Assembly (NCBI RefSeq): GCF_014652555.1
Contig: NZ_BMZA01000009.1
Span: 83,426 to 147,425, forward strand
Direction of reading: 5' to 3'
DNA length: 64,000 nucleotides
From: Novosphingobium colocasiae
Lineage (GTDB): Bacteria > Pseudomonadota > Alphaproteobacteria > Sphingomonadales > Sphingomonadaceae
The position numbers and the translations under genes were made by a program. The notes beneath the pieces are model-generated. The model did no database searches. It was not told the DNA's origin and saw only the letters and a program-made list of their open reading frames with translations. Shown here piece after piece: positions 56,513-64,000 of the stretch. Positions within the stretch are counted from its first letter, which is position 1, and every line of letters begins with the position of its first letter.

Positions 56513-57289
56513 ATGGATCGAGCAGGGAACTCCGATTTTGCCGAGGCGATAGCCGGCGCGCTGGACTGGTGGCGCGAGGCCGGGGTCGATGCGCATTTCG
56601 TCGATGATCCGATCGCCTGGCTCGCCCCCGCCCAGCCTGCAGAAGACGAAGGAAGGCCCCGACGCGACGGCTGGCCGGCATCGCCACAGGCCCGCGATGC
56701 GGCCCGCCCGCCCGAACCCGCAGCCCCCCCCGCAGCTCCATCACCGCTGACCGATCTTCCCGCCGATCTGACGGCTTTTCGCACCTGGTGGCTGGATACT
56801 CCGGTCGTCGAAGCCGGCGGCGCGGGCCCGCGCATCGCGCCGCAGGGCGTGCCGGACGCGCCACTGATGGTGCTGGTCGACATGCCGGAGGACGAGGATA
56901 GCGACAGCTTGCTGTCGGCACGGCAGGGCCGGTTGCTCGATGCCATGCTGTCCGCCTTCGGGCTGAGCCGCGCCGAAATCTATCTTGCCAGCGTGCTGCC
57001 CCGCCATGTCGCCGCGCCGGATTGGCAAGCGCTGATGGCTCAGGGCCTTGGCCAGGTGACGCTGCATCATCTGGCGCTGGCGGCACCACGGCGCATAATG
57101 GTCCTTGGCGGACACATCCTGCCGCTTATCGGCCACGAACTGCCGCAACGCACTGCCGTTTTACGAGAACTTAACCATGAGGGTACGACGATACCACTGC
57201 TGGCTTCATGGGGCCTGACCGCGCTGCTGCAAAGACCCGGCGGCAAGGCGGCCCTGTGGCGGACCTGGCTTGAGTGGACGGCTGCATGA
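56513..57289 (+). CDS. Uracil-DNA glycosylase-like protein, probably degenerate
   Basis: A 258-residue protein starting MDRAGNSDFAEAIAGALDWW. After an alanine- and proline-rich stretch (about 60-85), residues 110-258 follow the UDG fold, with LMVLVDMPEDEDSDSLLSA where active enzymes carry GEAPG, then RRIMVLGGHI. The aspartate and the GExPG motif are not conserved, and no iron-sulfur cysteine set is present, so catalysis is doubtful. It is divergent from ETF-QO. Confidence 0.7.
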   Translation: MDRAGNSDFAEAIAGALDWWREAGVDAHFVDDPIAWLAPAQPAEDEGRPRRDGWPASPQARDAARPPEPAAPPAAPSPLTDLPADLTAFRTWWLDTPVVEAGGAGPRIAPQGVPDAPLMVLVDMPEDEDSDSLLSARQGRLLDAMLSAFGLSRAEIYLASVLPRHVAAPDWQALMAQGLGQVTLHHLALAAPRRIMVLGGHILPLIGHELPQRTAVLRELNHEGTTIPLLASWGLTALLQRPGGKAALWRTWLEWTAA

Positions 57290-57408
57290 TTCCGCAAGGA
57301 TCGTGCGGCAGCGTTCCCGGCCATTAGCAGGGCCAGTGAACGCGAAACCGGTACTGGGGGTTAACCTTGACGGGAATTGAACGGGTGCGCAACTTGCCGG
57401 CGCGCCGC

Positions 57409-59193
57409 ATGATGAAGCAGACCGCCCGCCGCACCGCCGCGCTTGGCGCACTGGCGTGCGCGGTGCTGCACGCCGCCCCGGCGCTGGCGAACAGCGCTGC
57501 GGTCGATTACTTCCGCACCCGGGCTGACAGCACGGCCGTGCCCTCGCTGCTCAGCCAGGATGACCGGGCCTATTACAAGCAGGTGTTCGCCGCTATCGAT
57601 GCCAAGGACTGGTCTCAGGTCCAGTCGCTGCTGGCAACGCGCCCGGACGGCCCGCTGCACCAGCAGGCGCGCGCCGAATACTACCTCGCATCCGGCTCTC
57701 CCAAGGTTGAGCTGGCCGATCTTCAGGCCTGGCTGACCCAAGGCACGGACCTGCCCGGCGCGGACCAGATCACCCGGCTGGCGCTCAAGCGCGGCGCGGA
57801 AACGGTCCCGGCCTTGCCCGCCGAACAAACCTTTGCCCGCCTGCCCTCCATGCCCAAGCGCGTGCGCCCTGCCTCGATCGCTGACGGGACGATGCCGGGG
57901 GCGATCTCAGCCGGCATCCTCGACAAGATCAAGAACGACGATCCGGTGGGCGCGCGGGTGCTGCTGGACGGCATCGACGCGACGCTGAGCCCATCGGCGC
58001 GGGCCGAATGGCGGCAAAAGGTCGCCTGGAGCTTCTACATCGAGAACCAGGACGCGCCGGCCTACGAAATGGCGCAGCGCGCGGCGATGGGTGCCGGCCC
58101 TTGGGTGGGTGAAGCGTGGTGGACCGCCGGGCTCGCCGCATGGCGGCTGGGCGATTACGATGGTGCCGCCGATGCCTTCGCGCGGGTCGCTACGGCGTCG
58201 GAAAACGATGAGCTGACCAGCGCTTCGTACTATTGGCGCAGCCGCGCGCTGGTGCGGGCGCGCAAGCCGCAGGATGCCGCCGATGCGCTGCGGCTTGCCG
58301 CCGCCCGTAACGAGACGCTCTACGGCATGCTGGCCAGCGAACAGCTTGGCCTGCGCCTGCCCGAACAGCACGCGGCGGCCGATTTCACGCAGACCGACTG
58401 GCAGCAGTTGCGCACGAACGCCAATGTCCGCACCGCCGTCGAACTGGCCGAGATCGGCGAGGATGGGCTGGCCGACGAAGTGCTGCGCCATCAGGCGCGG
58501 ATCGGTGATGGTACCCAGTACGCGCCGCTGACCCGGCTGGCGCGCGATCTCGGGCTGCCTTCAACCCAGCTCTGGATGGCCTATAACGCCCCGCCGGGCG
58601 GACGACCCGAGCCGGCAACGCGGTTCCCCACCCCCAAGTGGACGCCGCTGGGCGGATGGACGGTCGATCCGGCGCTTGTCTATGCGCACGCGCTGCAGGA
58701 ATCGGTGTTTCGCGCCGATGTCGTCAGCCCCGCCGGTGCCCGCGGGCTGATGCAGATCATGCCCGCCGCCGCGCGCGATCACGCCGGCAACATCGGCGTG
58801 GCGGGTTCGGCAACTGACCTCAACAAGCCCGAAGTCAACCTGGCGTTCGGCCAGCGCCATCTCCAGATGCTGCAATCGCAGCCGGGTACGCAAGGACTGC
58901 TGCCCAAGGTGATGGCCGCGTACAACGCCGGCATTCTGCCCGTCACCCGCTGGAACAGCGAAGTGAAGGACCAAGGCGATCCGCTGCTGTGGATGGAATC
59001 GCTGCCCTATTGGGAAACACGCGGCTACGTGAACATCGTCATGCGCAATTACTGGATGTATGAGCGTCAGGCCGGTGGCCCGTCGGAAAGCCGGATGGCG
59101 CTGGCGCAAGGCATGTGGCCTACCTTCCCCGGGCTTACCGGATCACAGGGCGTGCGGCTGACCGCGAACGGAGCGATCCTGCGTGGCCATTGA
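57409..59193 (+). CDS. Soluble lytic murein transglycosylase (SLT family)
   Basis: A 594-residue protein with a signal peptide (MMKQTARRTAALGALACAVL, cleaved after ALA). Residues 30-400 form helical Slt70-type repeats. The SLT domain (about 430-560) has the catalytic glutamate in YAHALQESVFRADVVS, GARGLMQIMP, and VMAAYNAGILPVTRW. It cleaves peptidoglycan in the periplasm. The start at 57409 or the adjacent ATG at 57412 fits the signal peptide; an upstream extension is less likely. The stop overlaps the moaB start. Confidence 0.93.
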   Translation: MMKQTARRTAALGALACAVLHAAPALANSAAVDYFRTRADSTAVPSLLSQDDRAYYKQVFAAIDAKDWSQVQSLLATRPDGPLHQQARAEYYLASGSPKVELADLQAWLTQGTDLPGADQITRLALKRGAETVPALPAEQTFARLPSMPKRVRPASIADGTMPGAISAGILDKIKNDDPVGARVLLDGIDATLSPSARAEWRQKVAWSFYIENQDAPAYEMAQRAAMGAGPWVGEAWWTAGLAAWRLGDYDGAADAFARVATASENDELTSASYYWRSRALVRARKPQDAADALRLAAARNETLYGMLASEQLGLRLPEQHAAADFTQTDWQQLRTNANVRTAVELAEIGEDGLADEVLRHQARIGDGTQYAPLTRLARDLGLPSTQLWMAYNAPPGGRPEPATRFPTPKWTPLGGWTVDPALVYAHALQESVFRADVVSPAGARGLMQIMPAAARDHAGNIGVAGSATDLNKPEVNLAFGQRHLQMLQSQPGTQGLLPKVMAAYNAGILPVTRWNSEVKDQGDPLLWMESLPYWETRGYVNIVMRNYWMYERQAGGPSESRMALAQGMWPTFPGLTGSQGVRLTANGAILRGH

Positions 59194-59713
59194 CGCCGAG
59201 CGCACGTTCAAGCCGATCCGGATCGCGCTGCTGACGGTTTCCGATACGCGCACCCCCGAGACGGACACCTCGGGCGATATCCTGGCGCAACGCATCACCG
59301 ATGCCGGACACACGCTGGCGCACCGCGCGATCGAGCGCGATGATGCGGCTCTGGTTGCAGATCGCTTCAACGCCTGGATCGACGATCCGGAGGTGGATGC
59401 GATCGTTTCGACCGGCGGCACCGGCCTTACCGGCCGCGACGTCACCCCGGAAGCGCTGGAGCGTATTCCCGGTCGCCGCGACATTCCCGGCTTCGGAGAA
59501 CTGTTCCGCTGGCTGAGCTACAAGACAATCGGCACATCCACCGTCCAGTCGCGCGCCTGCGCCATCGTCGCGCGGGGGACTTACGTGTTCGCCCTGCCCG
59601 GCTCCAACGGCGCGGTGAAGGACGGCTGGGACGGCATCCTTGCCGAACAGCTCGACAGCCGCAACCGGCCCTGCAATTTCGTGGAACTGATGCCGCGCCT
59701 GCGCGAAGTTTAG
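59183..59713 (+). CDS. moaB: Molybdenum cofactor biosynthesis protein MoaB
   Basis: A 176-residue protein starting at GTG, 11 bases inside the end of the transglycosylase gene. IALLTVSDTRTPETDTSGD near residue 15 and VSTGGTGLTGRDVTPEAL near 75 are the MoaB signatures, followed by FALPGSNGAVKDGWDG. It adenylylates molybdopterin. No other moa or moe genes are nearby. Confidence 0.93.
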   Translation: MAIDAERTFKPIRIALLTVSDTRTPETDTSGDILAQRITDAGHTLAHRAIERDDAALVADRFNAWIDDPEVDAIVSTGGTGLTGRDVTPEALERIPGRRDIPGFGELFRWLSYKTIGTSTVQSRACAIVARGTYVFALPGSNGAVKDGWDGILAEQLDSRNRPCNFVELMPRLREV

Positions 59714-59832
59714 GCGGGGAGGACATATTTCGATCTCAACGATCGGCCGTTTTTGGGGGAGACAGCGGGAACTGTGAACGGCGGGTAGTTGGGGGATGCG
59801 GACAAGTGTCAGACGGGCCATGGCTAATGCCC

Positions 59833-60369
59833 TCACGTCGGCGCACCGTTATCGTTTAGTATTGGGAAATCTTTCCTGTGTTGCTCGACCACCTTGCGAA
59901 AGTCGCCGCGAGGGGCCCAGTGGGTACGTCGAAAACTATCGTGGACACCTATACAAGCCAATGGTTCCCTCATGAACATTTCGGCCACATAGGGGAAGTA
60001 CAGTATGTGCTCTTCGCCTACAGCCAACTTCTTTGGCAAGCCGCCTGCATAAGGCCCCGTTGGCTCGTCTGGCTGCGCTAAATTCGCAATTGGATTGAGG
60101 AGCCCAAGGCGGGTTCTGCGCTTGTACCAAGGCGTTCTGGGGCGCGCGACAGCGCAGTCGATTACGATTTCACCCGGACCAAAGTTAGTGAAATTGAGCG
60201 TCAATAACCTATGCGGCGGATCGCTGCCGACGATGCGCATGAGCATAAAGGTCACTCTCACACGCGGCTTTGGAAAGATGAACTTTTGCCAGACATTCCA
60301 AATGAAACTCGCCATAGCGATTAGCAGCGAGAAAAGACTGATGAGCAATGCCCAGTCTGCGGTCGTCAT
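59833..60369 (-). CDS. Hypothetical single-pass membrane protein of atypical composition
   Basis: A 178-residue protein with one N-terminal membrane helix (ADWALLISLFSLLIAMASFI then WNVWQKFIF) and a soluble remainder: FTNFGPGEIVIDCAV resembles a beta-sandwich strand, and the middle is basic. Bases 59941-60000 are 48% G+C, well below the window. It looks like an acquired gene. I do not recognise it. The 119 bases before it (after moaB) show no element, and the 162 bases to the next gene show none. Confidence 0.7.
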   Translation of the reverse strand: MTTADWALLISLFSLLIAMASFIWNVWQKFIFPKPRVRVTFMLMRIVGSDPPHRLLTLNFTNFGPGEIVIDCAVARPRTPWYKRRTRLGLLNPIANLAQPDEPTGPYAGGLPKKLAVGEEHILYFPYVAEMFMREPLACIGVHDSFRRTHWAPRGDFRKVVEQHRKDFPILNDNGAPT

Positions 60370-60531
60370 TTTGTCTTACTGAAAAGGCTACACCTGCCAT
60401 CCAGTTTGTCGCCAGGCCGCAGTGAAGTCAAAGGGATCATCCGCAATGTCGGCGTCTCCGGAAAGGCCGCATTCGATCCACAAGCTATCAGTACCGGATC
60501 CGCATCGCATAGTTGAATTCGCCCACGCCGT

Positions 60532-61398
60532 CTAAACGGCGAAGATCGGCAGCCGCGCCGCCTCCACTTCCGCCAGCGCGATCCGAAAAACCTCGCGCAG
60601 CGTCCGCGCATAGTCTGCCGCATCGGCAATCTCGCGCTGCTGCGTCCCCTCCGGCCCATGCACCGTCAGATACCGGTCCACCATCGAAGCGAACCCTTGC
60701 GGCTGCGGGATGCTGGCCACGCACAAGGTGGTGAAACGGGTGCCGGGGCGGGTGGAGGTCCAGTGGTTGGCCTGCTCCAGATCATCCTCGGCCACCGCGC
60801 CCATGTCGAAGGCATATTGCGCCTGCCACTCCCCATGCGGAGCGGCGCGGCCATCGGTGGCGTGGTGCGAACCGGCGCGTTCCAGCAGCCACTGCCCCCG
60901 CAGCGCGCCCTGCTCGCCGATGCAGCGCAAGCGGTGGCCGGCCCCGTCGCTGGTCTGCGCCGTCGCGCCATCGACGATCGGCAGCGGCGGCAGGTTGGAG
61001 CCGCCGAACCCCGCATCAGCGAGCCACAGTGCGCCGTCGATCTCCACCGCCAGGCAGATATGCGTGCGCGGTGTGACGATGCCGGGGCCGACGCCGAAAT
61101 AGACGCGCGCCAGCAACGGGCGGCAGGCGAAGCCGAGCGCTGCCAGCGCATCGCGCAGCAAGCGGTTATGCTCGAAACAGTACCCACCCCGCCCGCGCGC
61201 GACCAATTTGTCGAACACGGCGGCGCTGTCGATCACTATACCGCGCCCTAGCGGGATATCGAGGTTTTCGAACCCGATGGCGAGACGGTGCGCGGCCTGC
61301 AGCAGGCTCAGCCCGGCAGCGGTCAGCGGCGGCGGGGCATCGAGCCCGATGCGGGCGAGGTAGCGGGCAAGGTCGAACGAGGCGGCGGCGACGGTCAT
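60532..61398 (-). CDS. nat: Arylamine N-acetyltransferase
   Basis: A 288-residue NAT. The catalytic cysteine is in GRGGYCFEHNRL near residue 76, histidine in TPRTHICLAVEI near 115 and aspartate in LADAGFGG near 130. The N-terminal block FENLDIPLGRGIVID is typical. It acetylates arylamines and hydrazines from acetyl-CoA; natural substrates are uncertain. The start MTVAAASFDLARYL avoids overlap with the upstream radC-like gene. Confidence 0.93.
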   Translation of the reverse strand: MTVAAASFDLARYLARIGLDAPPPLTAAGLSLLQAAHRLAIGFENLDIPLGRGIVIDSAAVFDKLVARGRGGYCFEHNRLLRDALAALGFACRPLLARVYFGVGPGIVTPRTHICLAVEIDGALWLADAGFGGSNLPPLPIVDGATAQTSDGAGHRLRCIGEQGALRGQWLLERAGSHHATDGRAAPHGEWQAQYAFDMGAVAEDDLEQANHWTSTRPGTRFTTLCVASIPQPQGFASMVDRYLTVHGPEGTQQREIADAADYARTLREVFRIALAEVEAARLPIFAV

Positions 61399-61439
61399 GC
61401 GATCCCATGCCACGCCGGCGCGGCGATCGGCAAGCGCCG

Positions 61440-62024
61440 TTACAGCAAGCGCAGCGCCCGCATGCTGCACACTTGCCCGCCGGCTACGATCAGATGATCG
61501 ACAAGGCGGACTTCAAGCGCACGCAGGACGGCGTTTGCGCGCGATGTCGCGGCGATGTCGGCCTTGCTGGGCGTCGCCAGCCCGGATGGATGATTGTGCG
61601 CCAGCACCACCCGGCGCGCGTTGAGGTCGAGCGCCCGCCGCACCAGCAAGCGCAACGGGATCATCGAGGACGCGGCGCAACCGGAATTGGTGAGGTCATC
61701 GCCCAGGAACAGCCCACGTTCGTCGGAATAGACCATGTGCACGACTTCTTCGGCACGCATGCCGATAGTGCTGATCAGATAGTCGCGAAATTGCGCGCTA
61801 TCGGGGTCGACCGCCTGGCCGACCAGCCGCTCGCGGGCGGCCGCAACGGTGAACGATCGGGCAGCATCGAGCGCTTCGGCCACCGCCTCCCCATCGCTGG
61901 AAGCCTCGACTATCGCCTGTGTGGACGCCGCATGGAGGCGCGCGAGTGTTCCGAAATGACCGATCAGCCGCTCGGCCTCGGCCTCGGCGGCGGGGCCCAG
62001 AACCGGTCCGAGTATCCGCGCCAC
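61440..62024 (-). CDS. RadC-like JAB-domain protein, short N-terminus
   Basis: About 194 residues from a GTG at 62024. The JAB metal site is in RRVVLAHNHPSGLATPSKAD near residue 150 (HxHPSGxxxPSxxD), preceded by MRAEEVVHMVYSDERG. The usual helix-hairpin-helix N-terminal domain (about 60-70 residues in RadC) is mostly missing. Earlier in-frame starts lie deeper within the upstream membrane-protein gene, which it already overlaps by about 60 bases. RadC itself is not a DNA repair protein in most bacteria; function here is unknown. Confidence 0.82.
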   Translation of the reverse strand: MARILGPVLGPAAEAEAERLIGHFGTLARLHAASTQAIVEASSDGEAVAEALDAARSFTVAAARERLVGQAVDPDSAQFRDYLISTIGMRAEEVVHMVYSDERGLFLGDDLTNSGCAASSMIPLRLLVRRALDLNARRVVLAHNHPSGLATPSKADIAATSRANAVLRALEVRLVDHLIVAGGQVCSMRALRLL

Positions 62025-62473
62025 GAGGGGTATTTGCCGATACGTGCCGTCCGCCTGATATGCGCCGTCAACCCCAGCAGCAGCGCGAGAACGTTCACGT
62101 AGAACGGCAGGCGCATCATCACCGCGTAGACCACCGGATGAATATGCTCGAAAGCGGCCCGGTAGACGTGGCTTGTAACGCTGATCAGTTGCGCGCCCGC
62201 TATCCAAAGCGGGTAGACCCGGTTGGCGCGCAAGGCGATTGCCCAGGAGATGGCAAAAAGAACGATATCCTGTGTCGCATGCCCAAGTTCCAGATTGGCG
62301 TAGGACGTGCTGCCGATCACGGCGTGGTACAGCAGATCCGCCACGATGGCGCCGACAAGCGCACCCGACAGCAGTTTCTCCGGCATCGCGCCCTTGATCA
62401 GCGCCACCACGAAGAGCGCCACACAAAGCCCGTACTGGAACGAGGCCCGGGATACCCAGATCTGGTCAAGCAT
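61964..62473 (-). CDS. Polytopic membrane protein of unknown function
   Basis: A 169-residue protein with about five hydrophobic helices (QYGLCVALFVVALIKGAM, LLSGALVGAIVADLLYHAVI, QDIVLFAISWAIALR, and two more before residue 140) and a cytosolic proline/arginine-rich tail. Its end overlaps the radC-like gene by about 60 bases. I do not recognise a family. Confidence 0.75.
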   Translation of the reverse strand: MLDQIWVSRASFQYGLCVALFVVALIKGAMPEKLLSGALVGAIVADLLYHAVIGSTSYANLELGHATQDIVLFAISWAIALRANRVYPLWIAGAQLISVTSHVYRAAFEHIHPVVYAVMMRLPFYVNVLALLLGLTAHIRRTARIGKYPSWRGYSDRFWAPPPRPRPSG

Positions 62474-62512
62474 GCAGGCATGCCTGACCCGATGCGGGTC
62501 CCGGGCCGATGT

Positions 62513-62848
62513 TCAGGCGCTCAGGCGATCGAGTTCGACGTCCTGCAACTGGCCTGAGGGGCATCTGCCCGGCTCGTCGGCCGTGGCTTTCACCTCGTGC
62601 CCAATCGACAGCAGTTCCTGGTGCACGCGCATCATGTCGTGCTGGCTGGTCAGCAGCGTGCGCTGCGTCTTGGCCAGCCGGACCAGTGCCGACTGCCCGG
62701 TGAAGACTTCGACCCCATCGGCCTGCCGGGCGAGGAGCATCGATTCCATCAGCCTGGCCGAAGCCAGCAGCGCATTGTCGAGCGAGAGTTCTGCTTCGGG
62801 CAGATGGCGTCCGATCCGGGCAGCAGCAGCAGCGATATTCAATGTCAT
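62513..62848 (-). CDS. Hypothetical cytosolic protein downstream of a membrane-anchored regulator
   Basis: A 111-residue helical protein (MTLNIAAAAARIGRHLPEAE) with GGAGGG 9 bases before the ATG. The centre is amphipathic helix (LDNALLASARLMESMLLARQ). It follows the LuxR-type gene by 81 bases and is probably cotranscribed. Function not recognised. Confidence 0.7.
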   Translation of the reverse strand: MTLNIAAAAARIGRHLPEAELSLDNALLASARLMESMLLARQADGVEVFTGQSALVRLAKTQRTLLTSQHDMMRVHQELLSIGHEVKATADEPGRCPSGQLQDVELDRLSA

Positions 62849-62929
62849 AGGGACCCTCCGTTCGCGCCGCCGGCCCGTTCTGAGCGGCGCTCCTGTGTGC
62901 GTTGGGAGGAAGGGAAACCGGCATGTTCA

Positions 62930-63496
62930 TCACATGAGACCGTTCAAGGCCTGGACCACGCTCAACCCGATCATCGCGATAACCAGCATCCCCCCGGATA
63001 TCGCAATGATTGCAGCCGTTCGATTCAGCCCCGCATGTTTCCCGTCGAGCACCTCCGGGACGATCCGTTCGAAGTCCGCCTCCTGCCATGGTGCCTTGAG
63101 CCGGATCGCATAGGGTTCGGCCAAGGCGGCATCGGCAAGGGCGAAACTTTCTGCCGGATCATCCTGAGCCGATCGATCATCGAATCCGGCCGCGTCGGGT
63201 AGCTGAAGATTGTTAGCTGTTAGGGAATTACAGGCTGCATCGATCTCTGCCTGATACTGGCGATAGACCCGCGCCAGTTCGGCCCGGGGCGGCGATCCGG
63301 CGCGCGCGCGGATCGATTCGATCCGCTGGTTCACGGCGCTTTCGGAAATGCCCAGTTCCCAGGCGATTTCCTTGCTGGTCCGGTTTTCGGAAACGAACCG
63401 CAGAACTTCGTGCTGCTTGGGCGTGAGCCGGGCAAAGGCCCGTTGCAACTGCGCGGCCCTGCCGACATTCTCGGCCGGAAGGCGTTCCTTAGTCAC
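62930..63496 (-). CDS. LuxR-type helix-turn-helix regulator with a C-terminal membrane anchor
   Basis: A 188-residue protein starting at GTG. Residues 20-75 form a LuxR/GerE HTH: LTPKQHEVLRFVSENRTSKE with IAWELGISESAVNQRIESIR. A polar linker follows and a single membrane helix closes it (AAIIAISGGMLVIAMIGLSV, about 162-182). It lacks a receiver or ligand domain, so the signal is not visible. A DNA-binding domain on the inner face of the membrane is likely. Its partner may be the downstream 111-residue protein. Confidence 0.85.
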   Translation of the reverse strand: MTKERLPAENVGRAAQLQRAFARLTPKQHEVLRFVSENRTSKEIAWELGISESAVNQRIESIRARAGSPPRAELARVYRQYQAEIDAACNSLTANNLQLPDAAGFDDRSAQDDPAESFALADAALAEPYAIRLKAPWQEADFERIVPEVLDGKHAGLNRTAAIIAISGGMLVIAMIGLSVVQALNGLM

Positions 63497-63700
63497 GGGT
63501 ACACGACCATCGGAATTCCGCCACAGTTTGCGTGCGATCCATCAGACGGCGTTAATAATGTTTCACCGCGCATCAGATCAAGGCGGCAGTGATACATTTT
63601 CTACGGCAATGGTTTGTAAACCCGGAATTTTGACACCATTTCGGAGCTACCGGACACGTCAGCCCCACCTGAACGAATCGTCAACTTATGCCAAAGCCTG

Positions 63701-63733
63701 TTGATCCGAACTCATAGCCCTCTCCCCTTCAGG
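63701..63733. repeat. Palindromic repeat element, copy 5, truncated by an insertion sequence
   Basis: TTGATCCGAACTCATAG followed by CCCTCTCCCCTTCAGG matches the left flank and first half of the outer stem of the copy at 48012, then stops abruptly at 63733 where the transposase-bearing sequence begins. The rest of the 246-base spacer after the LuxR-type gene is relatively A+T rich with no identifiable element. Confidence 0.85.
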
Positions 63734-64000
63734 CTACCGGATTCACACATTGAGTTGGCATTGTAGTGTTTGAGCGGCGCGTTTGGCGGCTTGGATTTCG
63801 AGCCAGCCTTGGAGCATGACGACGGGGCCGGGTTTTCCGTAGTATCCGGTCCATCCGCCGAGGCGGGCGCAGACCCATGCGGCATAGGCGAGCGAGCCTT
63901 TTGGATGGGGATTTTTCTGGCGCGCGGTTTTGCCCTCGAGCCTGGCGCAATAGGCTTCGAGGAGAGGGATGTCGGCGACGTCGAAGCTGTCGGTGCAGGG
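63734..64000 (-). mobile_element. End of an IS4-type insertion sequence, cut by window end
   Basis: The element begins at 63734 with CTACCGGATTCACACATTGAG, which is the candidate terminal sequence, and contains the 3' end of a transposase gene. Its boundary falls exactly where the repeat match ends. The other end lies outside the window. Confidence 0.7.
63743..64000 (-). CDS. IS4-family transposase, C-terminal part (cut by window end)
   Basis: The frame ending in TGA at 63745-63743 reads EAYCARLEGKTARQKNPHP, GSLAYAAWVCARLGGWTGYY and MLQGWLEIQAAKRAAQTLQC, which is the typical C-terminal region of IS4-family DDE transposases (LARLGGW..KPG.....GW). About 85 residues are visible and no stop interrupts them. 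The rest lies beyond base 64000. Confidence 0.82.
   Translation of the reverse strand, partial: PCTDSFDVADIPLLEAYCARLEGKTARQKNPHPKGSLAYAAWVCARLGGWTGYYGKPGPVVMLQGWLEIQAAKRAAQTLQCQLNV

Noticed and set aside
59740..59760. Terminator after moaB (AACG..CGTTTTT)
   Set aside because: The stem is only four base pairs.

Overview
The window looks like a chromosomal segment of a GC-rich alphaproteobacterium of the order Sphingomonadales, most like Novosphingobium or Sphingobium. This rests on the protein types, on the gene order around zapA, tkt, gap and pgk, on the alternative spermidine genes, and on several dispersed palindromic repeat families of a kind I associate with sphingomonads. No rRNA, CRISPR array, prophage or integrative element is visible. 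Most of the window is core metabolism, and the only clear mobile DNA is the end of an IS4-type insertion sequence at the right edge.

Region by region. 1-8815 (all minus): a propionyl-CoA to succinyl-CoA operon running pccB, thiolase, a small secreted protein, methylmalonyl-CoA epimerase, methylmalonyl-CoA mutase, a DUF3445 protein, bioB, a small membrane protein and pccA (cut by the window start). Biotin synthase sits beside the biotin-carrying subunit it serves. 8957-11226: glutathione reductase and a divergent RBBP9-type hydrolase. 11257-17723: DNA polymerase III alpha, a thioesterase and a ComEC-like protein. 17753-20843: gltX-gltA followed by a terminator and a small membrane protein. 20849-24420: an orphan cytosolic histidine kinase with an uncharacterised partner, thiE and a lipoprotein. 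24734-31607 (minus): central carbon genes tkt, gap, a MOSC protein, pgk, an acyltransferase and class I fba. 31819-33342 (plus): a 57-codon coiled-coil gene, zapA, a candidate 6S RNA, the 5-formyl-THF cyclo-ligase gene and DUF2842, closed by a bidirectional terminator that also faces tRNA-Asp.

34401-38096 (minus): the branched-chain 2-oxoacid dehydrogenase E1 alpha, E1 beta and E2 genes behind a good sigma70-type promoter. This complex produces propionyl-CoA precursors, which ties it to the first operon and to ETF-ubiquinone oxidoreductase (54755-56404). 38217-39552: thyA and tRNA-Pro(CGG). 39892-45152 (minus): ornithine decarboxylase with a structured leader, carboxyspermidine decarboxylase, a hydrolase, a DUF486 protein and a saccharopine-dehydrogenase-like carboxyspermidine dehydrogenase, which together form the alternative spermidine pathway. 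45335-47220: btaA-btaB, for betaine lipid synthesis. 47284-56404: MAPEG, small hypotheticals, an RNA methyltransferase coupled to nnr, ilvD, N-formylglutamate amidohydrolase, ispE and ETF-QO. 56513-59713: a degenerate uracil-DNA-glycosylase-like protein, a lytic transglycosylase and moaB. 59833-63496: less conserved genes (membrane proteins, arylamine N-acetyltransferase, a RadC-like JAB protein and a membrane-anchored LuxR-type regulator).

The most interesting signal is a dispersed palindromic element with CCCTCTCCCC-type arms. It occurs between genes, inside the propionate operon, translated in frame as the linker of the E2 protein, and cut by the insertion sequence at the right edge. Its inner hairpin changes sequence between copies but keeps its pairing. 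The next best is the leader of ornithine decarboxylase, which combines a TTG start, stem-loops and a possible short upstream ORF. I did not find a clearly novel multi-gene system.
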